Source: a bacterium
Lineage (GTDB): Bacteria > Patescibacteriota > Minisyncoccia > UBA6257 > 2-01-FULL-56-20
Length of the DNA: 51,222 nt
Assembly: GCA_021827685.1 (NCBI GenBank)
Contig: JAKAUM010000004.1
Coordinates: 1 to 51,222, forward strand
Direction: 5' to 3'
Part shown: piece after piece, positions 7,173 to 15,541 of the stretch
How the letters are laid out: every line of letters starts with the position of its first letter
How positions within the stretch are numbered: position 1 is the first letter of the stretch
Notes under the pieces: generated by a model
Databases searched by the model: none
What the model was told of the DNA's origin: nothing
Seen by the model: the letters and a program-made list of their open reading frames with translations, nothing else
Program-made: the position numbers and the translations under genes

Positions 7173-8225
7173 ATGATTATCGCGCAAACCGTGCGGGTCA
7201 TAGTCATTACGGCGATCGCATTCCTCGTCGCGCTCCTTCTCACGCCTTTCTGGGAGCGCTTCCTGCGGCGGAAAAAATTCGCAAAGCAGATCCGGGACGG
7301 CGAGGCGGCGCCCGTGTTCTACGAACTGCATAAAAAGAAAGAGGGGACGCCTTCCGGCGGAGGCATCATTATCTGGTCCACGGTGCTCATTCTCGCCGCG
7401 GTATTCGGGATACTGGATCACTTTTTCGACGAGAGCGTCTGGGGGTATCTCAACTTTATCAGCCGCCCGGAGACCTTTCTCCCGCTCGCGGCGCTTGTCG
7501 GCGCGGCGGGTGTGGGCCTCGTGGACGACTGGCTCGGCGCGCAGAGGCGCGGCGGGGCGCCCGGCGGCGGGATCAAGGTAAGGCACAAATCGCTTATCTA
7601 TCTCGCGATTGCCGCGGTCGGCGCCTGGTGGTTCTATTTCAAGCTCGGCTGGGACGTCATCAACGTGCCGTTCGTCGGCACCTTCACGATCGGCTGGTGG
7701 TATATCCCCATTTTCATCTTCATCATTTTCGCGAGCGCATTCTCCGCAAACGAGACCGACGGACTGGACGGGCTTCTCGGCGGCGCATCGCTCTTCGCGT
7801 TCGTGGCGCTCACGACCGTTGCCTTCGTCCTGCGCCGCTTCAATCTCGCCGCGTTCGGCGGCGCCATTATCGGCGCCCTGCTCGCGTTCCTCTGGAACAA
7901 CATCTATCCCGCAAAGTTCTTTATGGGCGACACGGGATCCATGTCCCTTGGCATCACGATCGGCGTGATTGCCATGCTCACGAACACCGCGCTTCTTTTG
8001 CCTTTTTTTGCGCTGATTCTCGTGCTTGAGTCGCTTTCGGTGATCATCCAAATCGCTTCCAAAAAACTGCGGCACGGCCGGAAAGTATTCCGCTCCACGC
8101 CGATCCATCATCATTTCGAAGCGCTCGGTTGGCCGGAGTCGCGGGTGACCATGCGCTTTTGGATCATTTCCGCCATTTCAACCGCCCTGGGACTCGTCAT
8201 ATTTTTCCTTTCCCTCGCGCGATAG
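7173..8225 (+). CDS. mraY: Phospho-N-acetylmuramoyl-pentapeptide-transferase
   Basis: MraY moves phospho-MurNAc-pentapeptide from UDP onto undecaprenyl phosphate to make lipid I in the inner membrane. About ten transmembrane segments are evident. Signature motifs: GTPSGGGI near the start, VDDWLG with the catalytic aspartates, NETDGLDGL, FMGDTGS, and the HHHFEALGWPE loop. The DDWLG loop is followed by a Gly-rich QRRGGAPGGG extension. At 350 residues it is full length. MurG, which takes the next step, lies at 42726-43853. Confidence 0.95.
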   Translation: MIIAQTVRVIVITAIAFLVALLLTPFWERFLRRKKFAKQIRDGEAAPVFYELHKKKEGTPSGGGIIIWSTVLILAAVFGILDHFFDESVWGYLNFISRPETFLPLAALVGAAGVGLVDDWLGAQRRGGAPGGGIKVRHKSLIYLAIAAVGAWWFYFKLGWDVINVPFVGTFTIGWWYIPIFIFIIFASAFSANETDGLDGLLGGASLFAFVALTTVAFVLRRFNLAAFGGAIIGALLAFLWNNIYPAKFFMGDTGSMSLGITIGVIAMLTNTALLLPFFALILVLESLSVIIQIASKKLRHGRKVFRSTPIHHHFEALGWPESRVTMRFWIISAISTALGLVIFFLSLAR

Positions 8226-8290
8226 GCGCCCGGAGCCGTAGCGGAGCCCCGCGCCGCATCGGGGCCTTGCTGGCATATGTGCGCCGCGCC

Positions 8291-8326
8291 CAAAATAAAA
8301 GCCGGGGAGGATAAACCTTCCCCGGC
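8291..8326 (-). terminator. Rho-independent terminator of the small membrane gene
   Basis: A 10-bp GC-rich stem with one wobble and a 6-base loop lies at 8326-8301. On the minus strand it is followed by TTTTATTTT. It sits about 25 bases after the stop at 8350. Confidence 0.8.
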
Positions 8327-8349
8327 GATGCGCCGCGGCTATCCGGATT

Positions 8350-8607
8350 CTATGAATCCATATAATAGCCGCGCCGCCGCAGTTCCTCCATCATCCGCGC
8401 CTTCCGTTGGCGACTGGCGCGAATGTCCATGGCCACGTCCACTACGCATGAAGACATGAGCACGATGATGGTGAATAGTCCTCCGAAGACATAGAGAGTA
8501 TGGGAAAATATCATTCCCATGCCAACCATGACGAGGCCTATTACCGCTGCGATGAAGAGCTTTGTTTCTGTGGTTCGCTCCTCTCGCGGGTTAGAACTTT
8601 TCTGCAT
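8350..8607 (-). CDS. Small two-helix membrane protein, unknown function
   Basis: An 85-residue protein with a polar N-terminus, two transmembrane segments (about 17-34 and 38-57) and a highly basic tail (RASRQRKARMMEELRRRGYY). I do not recognise a family. It is a convincing gene: a GGGGG Shine-Dalgarno lies 6 bases before ATG, a good -35/-10 promoter precedes it, and a strong terminator follows. It is divergent from rpsB. The basic cytoplasmic tail could contact nucleic acid or ribosomes, but nothing shows this. Confidence 0.75.
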   Translation of the reverse strand: MQKSSNPREERTTETKLFIAAVIGLVMVGMGMIFSHTLYVFGGLFTIIVLMSSCVVDVAMDIRASRQRKARMMEELRRRGYYMDS

Positions 8608-8628
8608 AAAGCCCCCTTTCCGAAATAC

Positions 8629-8692
8629 AGATTACCATATTTCATATAATTAGTCAAATCATTTGACGCGCGACGCCTGCGCCTGCTATACT
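8629..8692. promoter_or_regulatory. Divergent promoter pair for rpsB (+) and the small membrane gene (-)
   Basis: Plus strand: TTGACG 8663-8668, 18-base spacer, TGcTATACT ending 8692, 8 bases before the rpsB ATG. Minus strand: TTGACT 8657-8652, 17-base spacer, TGgTAATCT with its -10 at 8634-8629. Both -35 boxes lie within one perfect inverted repeat (GTCAAAT, one base, ATTTGAC) at 8653-8667. Confidence 0.8.
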
Positions 8693-8700
8693 GTGTCGGT

Positions 8701-9462
8701 ATGGCAGAGGAAACAGCGGCATATCCGGCGGAAGCCTCCCGCGAAATGATTGACGCGGGCGTTTTTTATGGCCGGAAAAAGAGCAAGGTGAATCCGAAGA
8801 TGCGCCCGTTCATCCTGATGGATCGCGGCGGCATTGAAATCGTCAATTTGGAAAAAACCGCCGAGGCAATCGTGCGCGCGGCGGGCTTCGTCGAGGAAAA
8901 AGCGCGCCAGGGCGGACTCATATTACTCGTGGGCACCGAGCCGGCCGCGGAGGCCTCTATCCTGCGCATGGCGAAGGAGTTCGGCCTTCCGCACGTGACG
9001 ACCCGCTGGGTGGGCGGCGCCATTACGAATTTCAGCATCATTGCGAAGCGGATCGAGCACCTGAAGAAGCTCCGCGGCGACCTCGCCTCGGGCGCTTTTG
9101 AAAAATATACGAAGAAGGAGCGCCTAGAGCTTGAGCGCGAAAAAGGACGGCTCGAAGAGCTCATGGGCGGACTCGAAAATCTTTCCCGCGAACCGGAGCT
9201 TCTCATTATGGTTGATCCCGTGCTCCACAAGACGGCAGTGCGCGAAGCGCGCCGGAGGAAAATTCCGATTGTGGCGCTTGCGAACGTGGACGCCGATCCG
9301 GACGAAATCGAATACCTCGTGCCCGGCAACGACAAGGCCAAGACGAGCATAGAGTGGTTTTTCGGAAAGATCGAAGACGCCCTTCGGAAGGGCATCGCGG
9401 CGCGCGCGGCGGCCGTGGCGCCGGCGGCGGCGGACGCGATGGGCAAGGAACACGCAAAATAA
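8701..9462 (+). CDS. rpsB: 30S ribosomal protein uS2
   Basis: uS2 binds the 30S head/body junction and is required for bS1 docking where present. The sequence shows the usual opening (DAGVFYGRKKSKVNPKMRPFI), the LLVGTEPAA strand, the THVTTRWVGGAITNF-type core, the coiled-coil insertion rich in Lys/Glu, and VDPVLHKTAVREARRRKIPIVALANVDADPDEIEYLVPGNDKA. At 253 residues it is complete, with an Ala-rich tail. Only 8 bases separate the -10 box from ATG, which suggests a leaderless or nearly leaderless mRNA. The stop overlaps the tsf start by one base. Confidence 0.96.
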   Translation: MAEETAAYPAEASREMIDAGVFYGRKKSKVNPKMRPFILMDRGGIEIVNLEKTAEAIVRAAGFVEEKARQGGLILLVGTEPAAEASILRMAKEFGLPHVTTRWVGGAITNFSIIAKRIEHLKKLRGDLASGAFEKYTKKERLELEREKGRLEELMGGLENLSREPELLIMVDPVLHKTAVREARRRKIPIVALANVDADPDEIEYLVPGNDKAKTSIEWFFGKIEDALRKGIAARAAAVAPAAADAMGKEHAK

Positions 9463-9923
9463 TGGAAACGGATAAGAAGATTTCGGCGGAACGCGTGCAG
9501 GCGCTCCGCGAAGCGACTGGAGCGGGCGTGATGGATTGCCGCAAGGCGCTCACCGAAGCGGCGGGCGACCTTGAGGCGGCGAAAAAGATAATCCGCGAGA
9601 AAGGGCTTTCCAAGGCGGAAAAGCGCGCAGATCGCGAAACCGGCGCCGGACTCGTGCGCGCTTACGTGCACAATGACCGCATCGGCGTACTCGTGGAACT
9701 CCGCGCGGAAACCGATTTCGTCGTACGCTCGGAACCGTTCCAGAAGCTGGCCCACGAACTTGCGATGCAGATTGCGGCGACCGATCCGGCGGACGCGGAT
9801 GCGCTCCTTGCCCAGCCGTACATCAAAGACGAATCACGGATCGTGAAGGATCTCTTGAGCGACGTGATTGCAAAAACGGGGGAGAACATCACGATCGGAA
9901 AGTTTTTCCGCATTGCCGCCTAG
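9462..9923 (+). CDS. tsf: Elongation factor Ts (very short form)
   Basis: EF-Ts exchanges GDP for GTP on EF-Tu. The N-terminal UBA-like domain is clear (VQALREATGAGVMDCRKALTEA.GDLEAA..I.REKG), followed by one core subdomain with the TDFVV motif that contacts EF-Tu. The protein stops at 153 residues. The E. coli protein has about 283 and even short Thermus-type forms about 196, so the second core subdomain and coiled coil are gone. It follows rpsB in the standard order with a TAATG overlap. Confidence 0.94.
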   Translation: METDKKISAERVQALREATGAGVMDCRKALTEAAGDLEAAKKIIREKGLSKAEKRADRETGAGLVRAYVHNDRIGVLVELRAETDFVVRSEPFQKLAHELAMQIAATDPADADALLAQPYIKDESRIVKDLLSDVIAKTGENITIGKFFRIAA

Positions 9924-9927
9924 CGCC

Positions 9928-10293
9928 ATGGTAATGTTCATCTTCACGCTCGTCCTTATGGCGTCGCTCGGTGCGATGCTCTATCTTATGGCGCAGGCCT
10001 TGCCGCGCGTGGCGGATGCGCCGGAGGCGGAGCATGACGCGGATCCCGGCGCTTCGCGCGGCGCCTGGGCCCGGTCGCACGTTCCGGAGAAAATCGACGC
10101 GGCGCTGAACGGCTTCCTCGTCAAATTTTTAAGGAAGATTCGCGTGGCAACCCTGAAAATCGACAATGCCGTAAGCGGGCATCTCGCGAAAGTGAAACCG
10201 GATGCGGGCGCGAAAAAACCGGCCATTGATTTTAAAGAAATTGCGGAGCAGAATAAGGAAGGAGCGGGAGGTGGTTCCGAAAAAACAGGCTAA
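9928..10293 (+). CDS. Single-span membrane protein, unknown function
   Basis: A 121-residue protein with one N-terminal transmembrane helix (about 2-22) and a charged cytoplasmic or surface region. That region contains helical stretches (LNGFLVKFLRKIRVATLKIDNAVSGHL) and a Lys/Gly-rich tail. The start at ATG9928, just after tsf, gives a membrane anchor at the very N-terminus; an upstream in-frame start would run through the end of tsf. I do not recognise a family. It is probably in the rpsB-tsf transcript and ends 4 bases before tRNA-Tyr. Confidence 0.65.
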   Translation: MVMFIFTLVLMASLGAMLYLMAQALPRVADAPEAEHDADPGASRGAWARSHVPEKIDAALNGFLVKFLRKIRVATLKIDNAVSGHLAKVKPDAGAKKPAIDFKEIAEQNKEGAGGGSEKTG

Positions 10294-10297
10294 AAAC

Positions 10298-10380
10298 GCG
10301 CAGGTGGCGGAGCGGTCAATCGCACCTGACTGTAAATCAGGCGCCTACGGGCTACGCAGGTTCGAATCCTGCCCTGCGCA
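10298..10380 (+). tRNA. tRNA-Tyr (anticodon GTA)
   Basis: An 83-base class II tRNA with a long variable arm. Acceptor GCGCAGG pairs with CCTGCGC, with A as discriminator. The anticodon loop reads CTGTAAA, giving GTA. The T-loop is TTCGAAT. CCA is not encoded. Confidence 0.95.
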
Positions 10381-10490
10381 CACGAGATAGGAAAGATACC
10401 TGCAATCTCTAAAATTAGCTTACGCGAACTATTTCGCTCGTCATCATTTTTGTTATCATAAAAGAGAAGATCCTCCTTGCTTCTCACCGC

Positions 10491-11824
10491 ATGACCTCTG
10501 CCCCCCCCATTCCTCATTCTCTAGGTATACGCCTTCCTCTCGCGCCTCTTTTACCCTGATCGAGCTCCTTATTGTGATCGCCATCATCGCGATCCTGGCC
10601 ACGGTCGTGATCCTGGCCCTGAACCCCGCGGAGCTCCTCAGGGAGTCTAGGGATTCAAACCGCCTCTCGGACATGAAGAATCTTGACCAGGCGATCTCCT
10701 TGTATGAAGAGGATACGGGAGGGAGCCTGGGGACAGCCTCCACCGTATATGTCTCAGTCCCTGATCCGGCGGCCACCTCCTCGGCGGGAACAAATTGCGC
10801 CTCCCTCGGCCTCCCCTCCCTCCCTTCCGGCTGGAGCTACCACTGCGCAGGAACCCAATGGTATCGCAACGTGGACGGGACAGGGTGGGTCCCGCTCGAT
10901 TTCTCATCCGCCTCCTACGGTTCTCCTCTCGGCTCTCTTCCCGTGGACCCCCTCAACGCCACCTCCTCCGGCCTCTACTATACCTATGTGACGAATGGGA
11001 GCCAGTATGAGCTTACGGCGGTGATGGAGAGCGCGAAGTTTGCCGCTCAGGAAGCCGATGATGGCGGAGTTGATCCTGCCATGTATGAAGAGGGTACTAA
11101 TCTTGCCCTGTCCCCGTTTGTGCATGGGATGGTGGGGTATTGGGCGTTCAACGAGGGGTCGGGCGGTGTAGGAGCCACAACCGTAGACAGCTCTGGGTTT
11201 GGGAACAGCGGTACATTGCAAGATGCTACGTCTACTGGAACGGGACCTACATGGATAGCGAGCGGCTGTATCGAAGGGGATTGTCTAAGTTTTGACGGGG
11301 CGGATGATTATGTAAATATCGCTAACGGTAATATATACTCAACGACGGTCGTTAATGGTACCTTCACGGTTGTAGCGTGGGTAAATTTTACGGCAATAAA
11401 TCCTGGCTCCTTTTGGAACAATCCTATCGCTGCACAGGACCAAGGTTTTGGTAATGTCCCTAAATGGATTTTCGGCTATGGAAACGGTTACCCTTCAGGT
11501 GGACCTGGAACAGGGTTCCTATTTACAGGTTCCAACATGAATCCTTATTTTATCAACTCGCCCACAATGTGGACGGCTACACCAGGCACGTGGTATTTTA
11601 TCGCCGTCACTCGTTCAGGGTCAACCTTCACTTTCTACCGAAATGGCGCGTCTGACGGTTCCGTCACAAATTCAAATATCCCAGCGTCGATAAGTCATGC
11701 GGTGACTTTCGGATTTTCAGAAGCAGGCAGTTCTTACCTTAATGGCATGGAGGATGATATGAGGATTTATAATCGTGTCCTTTCAGCTTCCGAAATCCAG
11801 GCCATCTATAACGCGGAGAAGTAG
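10491..11824 (+). CDS. Type IV pseudopilin with LamG domain, out of frame at a poly-C tract
   Basis: This surface protein has a prepilin leader and pilin helix (SFTLIELLIVIAIIAILATVVILALNP, with the +5 Glu) followed by a pilin-like region and a C-terminal LamG/concanavalin-like domain (from VGYWAFNEGSG through FDGADDYV and W.FIAVT to MEDDMRIYNRVLS..EI..IY). The prepilin frame has no usual start upstream. ATG10491 is in frame only if the C8 run at 10501-10508 had nine Cs (or six). The first internal in-frame start, a GTG at 10574, would destroy the processing site. So the gene is either switched off by slippage, or the C count is wrong. A TGtTATCAT box at 10451-10459 could be its promoter. LamG pilins are common in CPR and are thought to act in attachment. 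Confidence 0.8.
10501..10508 (+). repeat. Poly-C tract (C8) in the pseudopilin leader
   Basis: Eight consecutive C residues lie 10 bases after ATG10491. With nine Cs the leader joins the prepilin frame; with eight it meets TGA after about 22 codons. This is a candidate phase-variation switch. Confidence 0.6.
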
Positions 11825-11931
11825 CTACTGCCTCGGTCCTCTCTCGATTCGCACGTCTACGCACCGGAAACGCCGGGGATTTTAGAAAAATTTTATCCCC
11901 CGCGTGGCATGATTGGGGCATCCCTCTATCC

Positions 11932-12603
11932 ATGCGAATTCTTCTCCTCGAGGATAATCCGGACATTGCGGCCGCCGTCATGGATGTTTTGCGGCGGGAA
12001 AGATTTGCGGTGGACTGCGCGGAGACGGGGGAGAAGGGGCTCATGTGGGGGAAGGTCAATACTTATGATCTTGGCATCTTTGATATCGCGCTTGCGGGGC
12101 GCGAAGACGGCATCCGGGTCTGCAGGGCTTTGCGCTCATCGAGGCGCGATTTTCCCATCCTCATTCTTTCCGTTACGGGAGAAGTCGTGCGGAAGGTGGA
12201 GGCGCTCGAGGCCGGAGCCGACGACTATCTTTCCAAGCCGTTCTCGTCCGCGGAACTTATGGCGCGCGTCCGCGCGCTCCTGCGGCGCGAAAAAAAGATC
12301 GTCGGCCCGAAGCTCGTCATGGGCGACCTTTCGCTTGATGCAAGATCGCACGCCGCCGCCCGCGCCGGGAAATCGATTACGCTGAATCGCAAGGAGTTCA
12401 TGCTCCTTGAATATTTCATGCGCAATCCGGGCGCGGTGCTCACGCGGGCGATGATATTGGAGCACGTATGGGATATGAACGCGGATCCTTTTACGAACAC
12501 GGTTGACGTGCACGTGCGGTTCCTGCGGAGAAAAATCGACGAGCCCTTCAGGAAAAAGTTCATCAAGACGGTCCACGGATACGGCTATAAAATGGAAGCA
12601 TAG
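11932..12603 (+). CDS. OmpR/PhoB-type response regulator (orphan)
   Basis: A two-domain regulator: an N-terminal receiver (1-115) and a C-terminal winged-helix DNA-binding domain (130-223). The receiver has acidic residues E7/D8, phospho-acceptor D51 and K102 in SKPF. The effector has the family's LTRKEF-like LNRKEFMLLEYFMRNPG, then LTRAMILEHVWD, then the recognition-helix region NTVDVHVRFLRRKID and the final hairpin TVHGYGYKMEA. No histidine kinase is adjacent. It follows the pseudopilin gene by about 110 bases, so control of pilus genes is possible but unproven. The acceptor context is IFDIALAG rather than the usual L-D-x-x-L-P. Confidence 0.92.
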   Translation: MRILLLEDNPDIAAAVMDVLRRERFAVDCAETGEKGLMWGKVNTYDLGIFDIALAGREDGIRVCRALRSSRRDFPILILSVTGEVVRKVEALEAGADDYLSKPFSSAELMARVRALLRREKKIVGPKLVMGDLSLDARSHAAARAGKSITLNRKEFMLLEYFMRNPGAVLTRAMILEHVWDMNADPFTNTVDVHVRFLRRKIDEPFRKKFIKTVHGYGYKMEA

Positions 12604-12610
12604 CCGGTTT

Positions 12611-12619
12611 TGTTATAAT
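12611..12619 (+). promoter_or_regulatory. Extended -10 for leaderless nth
   Basis: TGtTATAAT ends 6 bases before ATG12626, so the transcript should begin at the start codon. Confidence 0.65.
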
Positions 12620-12625
12620 TGGCGG

Positions 12626-13312
12626 ATGATTGCGAAAGAGGATTTGCCGGCGCAAAAACGGCGGGCGGGCGCGATCCTGCGGAAGCTGAAGGGGCTTATC
12701 CCCGACGCTAAAATCGCGCTGAAGTACCGGAGCAACTGGGAACTTCTCGTCGCAGTCGAGCTTTCCGCGCAGTGCACCGACAAAAAAGTGAACGAGGTGA
12801 CGGCGCGGCTTTTTAAGAAATACCGGAAGCTGGACGATTACGTCCGCGCCGATCCGCGCGAATTCGAGCGCGATGTCCGTGCGACCGGATTCTATCGCGC
12901 GAAAACCAGGAATATTCTGGTGGCGGCAAAGATGGTGAAGGGGAAATTCCGCGGCCGCCTGCCGCGCACCATGGAAGAGATGCTCGTGATTCCGGGCGTC
13001 GGGAGGAAGTCGGCGAACGTGATCCTGGGAAACGCCTACGGCATTACGGAAGGGATTGCGGTGGATACGCACGTAAAGCGGCTCGCGGGCGTTCTCGGCT
13101 TGTCGGACGAAAAGACGCCGGAGAAGATCGAACGCGATCTTATGGCGGAAATCCCGCGCCGCGACTGGTTCCGCGCCACGTATCTGCTTATCGAATACGG
13201 ACGCCGCTATTGCCCTGCGCGGCCGCACCGGCACGAGCTCTGTCCGCTTGCAAAAATACCCCACCGGTTTATTCACAGGGGGCTCGCCGCAAAACGTGCT
13301 ACACTGGAATAG
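12626..13312 (+). CDS. nth: Endonuclease III, iron-sulphur cluster ligands partly absent
   Basis: This base-excision-repair glycosylase/AP lyase removes oxidised pyrimidines. The helix-hairpin-helix LVIPGVGRKSANVIL contains the catalytic Lys, and the catalytic Asp is in GIAVDTHVKRL. The N-terminal core carries LSAQCTDKKVN. The C-terminal [4Fe-4S] loop normally has four Cys (C-x6-C-x2-C-x5-C). Here only YCPARPHRHELCPLAKI is visible, with two Cys, so the cluster is probably missing or altered. At 228 residues the length is normal. The start at 12626 follows a TGtTATAAT box by 6 bases; the frame is open further upstream, but that overlaps the regulator gene and the promoter. Confidence 0.93.
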   Translation: MIAKEDLPAQKRRAGAILRKLKGLIPDAKIALKYRSNWELLVAVELSAQCTDKKVNEVTARLFKKYRKLDDYVRADPREFERDVRATGFYRAKTRNILVAAKMVKGKFRGRLPRTMEEMLVIPGVGRKSANVILGNAYGITEGIAVDTHVKRLAGVLGLSDEKTPEKIERDLMAEIPRRDWFRATYLLIEYGRRYCPARPHRHELCPLAKIPHRFIHRGLAAKRATLE

Positions 13313-13328
13313 TTAACGTTAAGTTAAC
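13312..13328. repeat. Paired GTTAAC palindromes after nth
   Basis: Two GTTAAC hexamers at 13312-13317 and 13323-13328 flank GTTAA. They overlap the nth stop and precede the terminator. The function is unknown; a protein-binding site is possible. Confidence 0.3.
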
Positions 13329-13330
13329 GG

Positions 13331-13376
13331 AACAAAAATCGTTCCCTGCGTGAGGCGGGGAGCGGTTTTTGTTTTG
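13331..13376. terminator. Terminator after nth
   Basis: An inner 10-bp stem with two G-T wobbles (13340-13349 with 13355-13364) is extended by AACAAAAA pairing with TTTTTGTT. A T-rich run follows on the plus strand. The A-rich 5' side could let it act in both directions. Confidence 0.75.
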
Positions 13377-13467
13377 TTGACGCCGCTGCGGGAGGACGCT
13401 ACACTTCCGGAGCAACCCCGTAGGCCGCGCCGGCGGGGAGTTTGCGCGCATTTGCGCGTACGAGAAC

Positions 13468-15492
13468 ATGGAACGATTCGAACTTATCTCGGAACACAGT
13501 CCCGCGGGAGACCAGCCCGCGGCGATCGAGGCGCTCGCCGCGGGCTTGGAGCGCGGCATGGGCGGCCAGACGCTCCTCGGCGTGACGGGCTCCGGGAAAA
13601 CTTTTACGATGGCGAACGTGATCGCGCGGCGCAATATTCCGACGCTCGTGATCGCGCACAATAAAACCCTCGCCGCCCAGCTCGCGAACGAATTCCGCGA
13701 ACTCTTCCCGAAGAACTCGGTGAATTATTTCGTTTCCTATTACGACTATTACCAGCCGGAGGCGTATATCCCGTCCTCGGACACCTACATCGACAAAGAG
13801 GCGCTCATCAACGACGAAATCGACAAATTGCGGCACGCGGCGACGACTGCGCTCCTCACGCGGCGCGACGTCATCGTAGTCGCATCGGTTTCCTGCATCT
13901 ACGGCCTCGGCGCGCCGGAAGTCTACGCGGAAAACATTTTTCGGTTCAAGGTCGGCGACCGCCTTGAACGCAAGGATTTCGCGCGGAAGCTCGTTTCCCT
14001 GCAGTTCTCGCGGACGACGGCCGACCTCAAGCGGGGAACCTACCGCTTGCGGGGCGAGAAGTGGGAAATCATGCCGGCCGACCGCGAAGTCATTTACTAC
14101 CTCGAGGCGGACCGGGGAGTAATCCGCGCGATTTACGAAGTGGACCCGGTAGCGGGATTCATCCCAGGGAAAACTCCCGCGGTCGCGGAGGCGGTCTTCG
14201 CGCCGGCGAAGCATTTCATCACGGAAGCGCCGGAGCGCGAGCGGGCGATCAAAGCGATCATGGAAGAGCTTCGCGGACAGCTTGCGTATTTCGAGCGCGA
14301 AAAGAAATTCCTGGAAGCGGAGCGCTTGGAGCGCCGGACGAAGTTCGACGTTGCGATGATGCGCGAGGTGGGATACTGCCACGGCATCGAAAACTATTCC
14401 CGCCACCTGTCCGGCCGCCGCGCGGGGGAGCCGCCCGATACGCTCCTCGACTATTTCCCCCGCGCGGCGGCCGGCGGGCCCGGGTTTCTCACGATCATCG
14501 ACGAATCCCATATGACGGTGCCCCAGCTCGCGGGCATGTATGAAGGCGACGCCGCACGCAAGAAGACGCTCGTGGAATACGGTTTCCGGCTTCCCTCGGC
14601 GGCGGACAACCGGCCGCTCAAATTCGATGAGTTTACGGAGCGGATCGGCCCCGTGATTTACGCCTCGGCGACGCCGGGTCCTTACGAGCGGGAGCGGAGC
14701 AAGCCGCCGCGGGGGCAGATCGTCGAACAGATCATCCGGCCGACCGGCCTCGTCGATCCGAAAATTACGATCCGCCCGGCGCGAGGCCAGGTGGAGGATC
14801 TTATTCCGCGGATCGCGGAGCGCGCGGCGAAAAAGGAGCGCGCGCTCGTTACGACCCTTACGAAGCGCATGGCCGAGGACCTCGCGGCGTATCTGGAAGA
14901 GAAAAAAATGAAGGTGAGCTATCTCCACAGCGACGTAAAGACGCTTGACCGGATAAGGATATTGACCGATCTGCGGCGCGGGAAGGTGGACGTGCTCGTG
15001 GGCGTGAACCTCCTCCGCGAAGGCCTGGACCTTCCGGAGGTGTCGCTTGTCGCAATCATGGATGCGGACAAGGAAGGGTTTTTAAGGAGCGAGGTGTCGC
15101 TTATCCAGACGATCGGTCGCGCGGCACGCAATGCCGGAGGCGAAGTGCTGATGTACGCCGACCACGTGACGGGATCCATCGCGCGCGCCGTGGCGGAGAC
15201 CGAGCGCCGGCGCAACCTCCAGCTTGCTTACAATAAGAAACACGGCATCACGCCGCGGACCGTGGTGCGGGCGATCACGAGCATCCTGCCCGACATCGAC
15301 GAAATATTGAAGCTCGAAACGAAGCCGGTCCCGAAGACGAAAACGGGGATGAAAAAGCTGATCGCCGACAAGGAACGCGAAATGAAAGAAGCGGCGAAAC
15401 GCCTCGACTTCGAGCTCGCGGCGCTCCTGCGGGACGAAATCAAGGCGCTGCAATCGCGCAAAAAAGTTGACGGAGCGGCGGGGATGCCATAA
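13468..15492 (+). CDS. uvrB: Excinuclease ABC subunit B
   Basis: UvrB is the damage-verifying helicase-like subunit of nucleotide excision repair. Walker A ([12 protein letters not shown]) is followed by the beta-hairpin [18 protein letters not shown] that threads between DNA strands. Then come the DESH box IIDESHMT, helicase motif V/VI ([19 protein letters not shown] ... QTIGRAARN) and a C-terminal UVR motif ([23 protein letters not shown]) that contacts UvrC. At 674 residues it is full length. It opens the uvrB-uvrA-uvrC operon, with 49 bases to the uvrA start. Confidence 0.96.
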   Translation: MERFELISEHSPAGDQPAAIEALAAGLERGMGGQTLLGVTGSGKTFTMANVIARRNIPTLVIAHNKTLAAQLANEFRELFPKNSVNYFVSYYDYYQPEAYIPSSDTYIDKEALINDEIDKLRHAATTALLTRRDVIVVASVSCIYGLGAPEVYAENIFRFKVGDRLERKDFARKLVSLQFSRTTADLKRGTYRLRGEKWEIMPADREVIYYLEADRGVIRAIYEVDPVAGFIPGKTPAVAEAVFAPAKHFITEAPERERAIKAIMEELRGQLAYFEREKKFLEAERLERRTKFDVAMMREVGYCHGIENYSRHLSGRRAGEPPDTLLDYFPRAAAGGPGFLTIIDESHMTVPQLAGMYEGDAARKKTLVEYGFRLPSAADNRPLKFDEFTERIGPVIYASATPGPYERERSKPPRGQIVEQIIRPTGLVDPKITIRPARGQVEDLIPRIAERAAKKERALVTTLTKRMAEDLAAYLEEKKMKVSYLHSDVKTLDRIRILTDLRRGKVDVLVGVNLLREGLDLPEVSLVAIMDADKEGFLRSEVSLIQTIGRAARNAGGEVLMYADHVTGSIARAVAETERRRNLQLAYNKKHGITPRTVVRAITSILPDIDEILKLETKPVPKTKTGMKKLIADKEREMKEAAKRLDFELAALLRDEIKALQSRKKVDGAAGMP

Positions 15493-15541
15493 GCTTTTCC
15501 TGTACCCCCCCGGCAAGACGGCCGTCAGGGGAAATTTCTGG

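Noticed and set aside
6032-7243. Long antisense frames opposite the carboxypeptidase and many other genes
   Set aside because: GC-rich codons leave few stops in antisense frames. The translated sequences are Arg/Ala/Pro-rich with no family features.
8246-8265. Terminator after mraY
   Set aside because: A GCCCCG/CGGGGC stem exists but no T-run follows on the plus strand, so it was not listed.
13441-13467. Repeated TTTGCGCG before uvrB as an SOS box
   Set aside because: It does not match known LexA sites, and two short GC repeats in such sequence are expected by chance.
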